A stretch of 64,000 nt of DNA from Kuschelorhynchus macadamiae (lineage: Eukaryota; Arthropoda; Insecta; Coleoptera; Curculionidae): assembly GCA_030620095.1 (NCBI GenBank), contig JAUTXW010002103.1:930001-994000 (forward strand), written 5' to 3'. Shown piece by piece: positions 45,194-64,000 of the stretch. A program made the position numbers and the translations under genes. The notes beneath the pieces were generated by a model. It was given only the letters and a program-made list of their open reading frames with translations. It did not search any database and was not told the DNA's origin. Numbering within the stretch: position 1 is the first letter of the stretch; each line of letters begins with the position of its first letter.

Positions 45194-46285
45194 ACAATTA
45201 CAATATGTCCATTTTATTATATATTATAATCAATAAGTAGAAACCCATTTAATGAAACAATAAAACACCAGATGGTCCATTTAAAATAACAAAGTAACAA
45301 TTTTTAGCAAATCTTGGCCCACTGGCAGAAAATTCTTATATTTAACATGTTTTTATCTTAAACAATAAAGCATGTTTCAACTAGAATTGATCAATATATG
45401 TAACAAATATCCCAAAATAATGAGAAAACAAATACTTTTTATCCCTGGTTAAGCCAATCAGGACGGACATACTAGTTTCTCCTGAAATATACCAGGTTAT
45501 ACTAGTATATGCTATTAAAAATACAAACTTCCTCACAATGGCAGGAAATTCTAATAAGTCCTAGGCCAAATGACTATTTCCTAGGATCAGATCTTTCTTG
45601 TAACATATACAAAACCCTAGACACTACTAAGCTAATTTCGAATAAATTACAATTTTGGAATTATCATGCTAACAAATTTCTAATACTTTTTCTAATAGAA
45701 CAACACTATAGATTTAACAAAAACTAAGCATCAATAATGGACTTAGGACAGATATAGCTTAAAGCACATAGACATGCCTATGATCTCTATGCCTAAAAAG
45801 AACCATGGAAATGAACCTACTAATAGTACTCTACTAATTTTACAATGATTATGTTTTTAATATTACTTAAAATTAGCATATTAAAAAATTTAAATATATT
45901 CAACAATGAACCTTGCTGATAAAAATTATCAAGTGGGAAGTTACAATTAGTTAAATGAATCAATTGATTTTTTGATTTAGATAATGTAAAGGTGTCTGTT
46001 CAATTTCTTCAAATAGAGAACTTAAATTAATTTCTCAATAAACTGCAATGAGATTTTTTAATATAGATATCGATGTTGGATCTACATGCAAAAACACTTA
46101 AAAAAAAACATTTTACATAAGAATCGATGAACTAAAAATAAATATCAAAAACAAATCAATAATCTCGACGCATCAAAAAAAATAGGCCAATTTTAAAGAA
46201 ATACATGTACAATTATTTTATCGTAAAGTAACAAAAATATTTAAGTACAAAGGTGTTATTTAATAAATAGAAAAACAATACAAAC
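45194..46285. other. Start of OSBP intron 1; no other feature
   Basis: AT-rich sequence downstream (minus strand) of the OSBP exon donor. No second PH-domain exon was recognised here. Confidence 0.4.
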
Positions 46286-46428
46286 CTGTAATAGGACAAA
46301 TGGCCGTTTTGAAGAACAAACCATCGTCTTTGGTACCCCTTTAAGTAATTCGTCCATTTGAAAAGCCAACCCTTCATAGTGGGTTCCAGCTGGGAACCCC
46401 CTGATTTGGTGGTAACGCCGTCGCCCAT
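46286..46428 (-). CDS. Oxysterol-binding protein (OSBP), first coding exon
   Basis: OSBP proteins transfer sterol and PI4P between ER and Golgi membranes; their N-terminal PH domain binds Golgi PI4P and ARF1. The exon starts at ATG 46428 (MGDGVTTKSGG) and encodes PTMKGWLFKWTNYLKGYQ then RRWFVLQNGHLSYYR, a near-perfect match to the first strands of the OSBP PH domain. An upstream in-frame GTG gives no better start. The exon ends after AG at 46286 at a GTTTGT donor, in phase 2, completing an arginine codon in the next exon. Only 47 complete codons plus 2 nt are here. The rest of the PH domain, the coiled coil, the FFAT motif and the lipid-transfer domain must lie at lower coordinates, in or beyond this window, and were not identified. 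Confidence 0.88.
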
Positions 46429-48870
46429 CTTTTTCACTAAATTAACTCGAACTTTACACGAAAAAGGGGAGTCAACTATATAACTTTTTACACGTCTCCC
46501 ATATTGAGCTTTTTGACAAGAGTTTGTTCATTCCTCCGATTTCCTCTATTCTGAAGCTATCACAATCTTACTTAATATATATGATTTCTTTCTAGTATAT
46601 GGGAATCGCTTTGAACGTACGTCGAATTAGTAAGATATTCCTATGTGTGCCAAATTCCCAAACATTACACAGCTGCCCACTGCAGCAATGACCGGATTGG
46701 AGCTGTCAGATGTCAAAATTGTTTGATGTGTGGGTGTTTAACAAAATTAATCTCTACCGAAATAATTAATAGTAACAAATTTAGTTTACTTGGTTGAAAA
46801 TAATATCATATACACACACATCTGCCTATTACAAATGCATCGTGACTTCGGCAACAGAAGTATTACTTCTAGATTTTCACCAAAGTAGCAATGGTGATGC
46901 CATTGAAAACAATGAAAACACACTACGGAGTGTAAAATACTGGCGAGAGTTACGAACCTTCATGTATAGAATGTTTTGACTTGCACAACGAATTTACGAA
47001 AAGTTTTTTTTATCAAAACCTATAATTAATAAATATTTTAAACATTGGAATGTGTTTTACTTTAGCCCTAGTTGAGACGTTTTTTCATATAAAAAAGTGT
47101 ATTTTTAATAAAACAATACGTCCCAATGTCACTTTAATGAAACTGTAGAAGTAACATCTCTTTTGTGTTGTGTTTAACAATTTACCGGAGCACGTGGTCC
47201 GTAGTACCAGCAGAAAATCTTGAGCTACACCACACGTTTGTGTGTCCGAAAACGTTTAACGTACTAAGAATTAACCTGCAAAAAAGAAACAAAGAAAAAG
47301 TTCACATTTGTGGTACAAAAAGCGGCGATAATTTTGACGTTAGAACTAAATCTATTCAAAAATCGAAAAAGACGTTTAACGTAAACGATTGTGGTAAATT
47401 GCATGGTGTTCTGTGCTTCACACTCCTTCCGCCAGTCACAACACAAATGGTTCAATATGCAATAATTGGTTCATCACTAATTTCCGCGGAGTATAAACAA
47501 GTTTTGTTGAACGTTCAGTTTGAGAGTTTGAGCTTCTTGACTCAATAGTTGGATTCTTGACATTGTATGTAACGCATGGGTATTCTCATCCCAGCTCAGG
47601 CAATGACTAATTTTTTTTAACAAAACTTGTAATTTAAAAAAATGCGGATTAGGTCAGGTTAGGATTACTTAGTTCGGGTATTTATTAAAACAAGGATTTT
47701 TTTTAGCAAAATCTATATTAATAGGTGAATCTATCTCGTTAGCGTTGGATTAGCCAGGTTCCCAGATAAAACCATCATTAAAGACGCAAAATCATACCTC
47801 AATCTCCGGAAATTAGGTTTGAAACTTGTTAGAGCAAAACTTCAACGTGCTAGTATGTCCCGTATAATTATGAGTGGGGATAAAAGTAATTATGGCCGAA
47901 AAGTGAGGCACATGAAAAATGTGTTACCGAAACTGTCGGATCTGCACAAGCGCAAACCATGTTGTCAAAATTTAATTTTTTTTCACAAATTTAGGCAACT
48001 GTTACACGTTAAGGGTTGAACATTAATACTAGTCATATAACTAGTCAAATAGACCCAATAGGCATGTCTATCAAATTTTAGTATCAAAATCACAGAAAAA
48101 ATGCTTTGTTTAAGTTTGTATAAATATTTTCGATCATTGCTAATATCAAGTAGGTAGATGTCATTTCAAATCTTGCGCCTGCGCTGTTTGCCAAATTCTG
48201 GCCACTTTTCTGTTCAATAGCTTCATAATTTTGATTCGTTGCTATATCATAAATATAGGTTGCCCCGTTGACTCGCCCATGGTGTACGTACATTCAACAA
48301 AATTTGTTTATACTTCCAGAATATAAACGACGAATCAATAGGAAGCACATTGAACAATCTGCGTTTGCGATTGGCGGGATTTCCAGGGTCATTTAGGGTT
48401 TTGTCCAAGATTTCTAAAAAAACTTGTTTTATCGACGAAAAAATAAACAGGCCCTTCGACTAACATAGGTGTTTTTTTGTGAGTTAATCGTATACCCGAT
48501 GGTTACCCCTTATACCAATAGAAAACTTATAAGGAGTTTTTCTAACAAATTGCTCACCATCTAGCGGAGGGTAAATTAACTTGCAGAAGGGCTATTTGTC
48601 AAAAAAGTTGCAAATATTTTATAATGGCGTCCCAATGTTTGTGATTGTTAGATTCGCGAAAACAATAAGACAAATTTGAAAATTTTAGCGTTCCAATAAG
48701 TAACGTTATTTGACTTCAGCGGAGAGTAACTACCGTGAACTCGGATATTTAAAAAGCGCGCTAAAAATCTCCGTGCGGCAAATTTGAATAAAAACACTGG
48801 TGGTTAAATATTGACGAATTTATATTTTGAATTAAAATATGTTTCCGTGGATGTTTAAGGATATTTGAAA
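46429..48870. other. Intergenic region between OSBP and the ZAD gene
   Basis: The two genes are divergent, so promoters of both lie here (OSBP near 46430-46700; ZAD gene near 48700-48870). Plus-strand frames 47165-47548 (127 codons) and 47819-48019, and minus-strand 48090-48293, lack recognisable domains. They could be small unknown genes or decayed insertions, but nothing supports them. Confidence 0.4.
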
Positions 48871-63744
<14,874 letters not shown>

Positions 63745-64000
63745 GTTTTTTTGACTTTTTATTTAAATTATTGCTTCCAATTGTTATATCAAATTTTTGC
63801 ATATATCTACTTAAAATGTCGATTTTGATGGAATGTTAATTTCAGAAGTCACAAATGAATGTCACAAGTAGAGAGAGTAGGTAAATACAGAACTTTTACT
63901 ACCTTTGGTGGGTGTGTGACAAGGCTCACTTTTGAGTTATAGGTAATTGAACTACTATTTTATAAAAGAAGAAAGAAGTAAATTCTGAATTTTTTTAAAA
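63745..64000 (+). other. 3' untranslated region or intron of the ZAD gene
   Basis: No further exon is evident before the window end. No clear AATAAA signal was seen, which mildly favours either a longer 3' UTR or continuation of the gene. Confidence 0.35.

Noticed and set aside
47165..47548. 127-codon plus-strand frame
   Set aside because: No domain, splice support or homology was recognised; it lies in the spacer between two host genes.

Overview
The window is AT-rich eukaryotic DNA that reads like an insect genome, most plausibly a beetle or a similarly transposon-loaded insect. The evidence is a ZAD-C2H2 zinc-finger gene (an arthropod-typical class), short introns with standard GT-AG ends, DUF4817-type DD41D mariner elements, a Transib element, a Penelope-like element and many CR1/Jockey-type LINE fragments. 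Species cannot be fixed from the sequence. Nothing bacterial (operons, CRISPR, rRNA operon) is present.

Only two host genes are convincing. (1) At 46286-46428 on the minus strand is the first coding exon of an oxysterol-binding protein (OSBP) gene, encoding the start of its PH domain. Its remaining exons would lie at lower coordinates and were not found with confidence, so much of 26-46 kb may be OSBP intron. (2) From 48871 rightward on the plus strand is a seven-exon ZAD-C2H2 zinc-finger gene (about 727 codons as modelled). Its introns 5 and 6 (about 5.8 and 6.1 kb) are filled with transposons. Splicing of exon 5 to exon 6 rebuilds a perfect C2H2 finger, which supports the model.

Layout. 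0.1-2.5 kb: decayed hAT transposase of the ZMYM1/DUF4371 type. 3-9.5 kb: repeats, including an array of ATGGCGG-bearing repeat units interrupted by a 540-bp non-autonomous hAT element with an 8-bp target duplication, plus LINE tails. 9.77-12.18 kb: a full-length DD41D mariner element with about 0.45-kb terminal inverted repeats and an apparently intact two-exon transposase. 13.0-13.8 kb: Penelope-like GIY-YIG remnant followed by a hammerhead ribozyme motif. 14-18 kb: foldback DNA, the second ATGGCGG array and a MITE. 19.1-24.6 kb: a nest consisting of a mariner remnant, a 149-bp MITE in it, and a 3.65-kb Transib at the MITE edge with perfect 5-bp CGGCC target duplications; a 5S rRNA-derived segment lies in the same block. 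25-46 kb: DDE_3 transposase remnant, LINE pieces on both strands, a mariner remnant carrying a LINE insertion, and long AT-rich stretches without recognisable genes. 46.4-64 kb: OSBP first exon, a spacer, then the ZAD gene with its transposon-laden introns, including a second DD41D mariner and a nearly full-length LINE, both placed at a TA microsatellite.

The most informative items are the Transib element, whose ends carry RSS-like heptamers with a 23-bp spaced conserved block and whose RAG1-like transposase is interrupted by one stop; the Penelope hammerhead ribozyme; and the intact mariner. All coordinates, alignments and splice models were made by eye.
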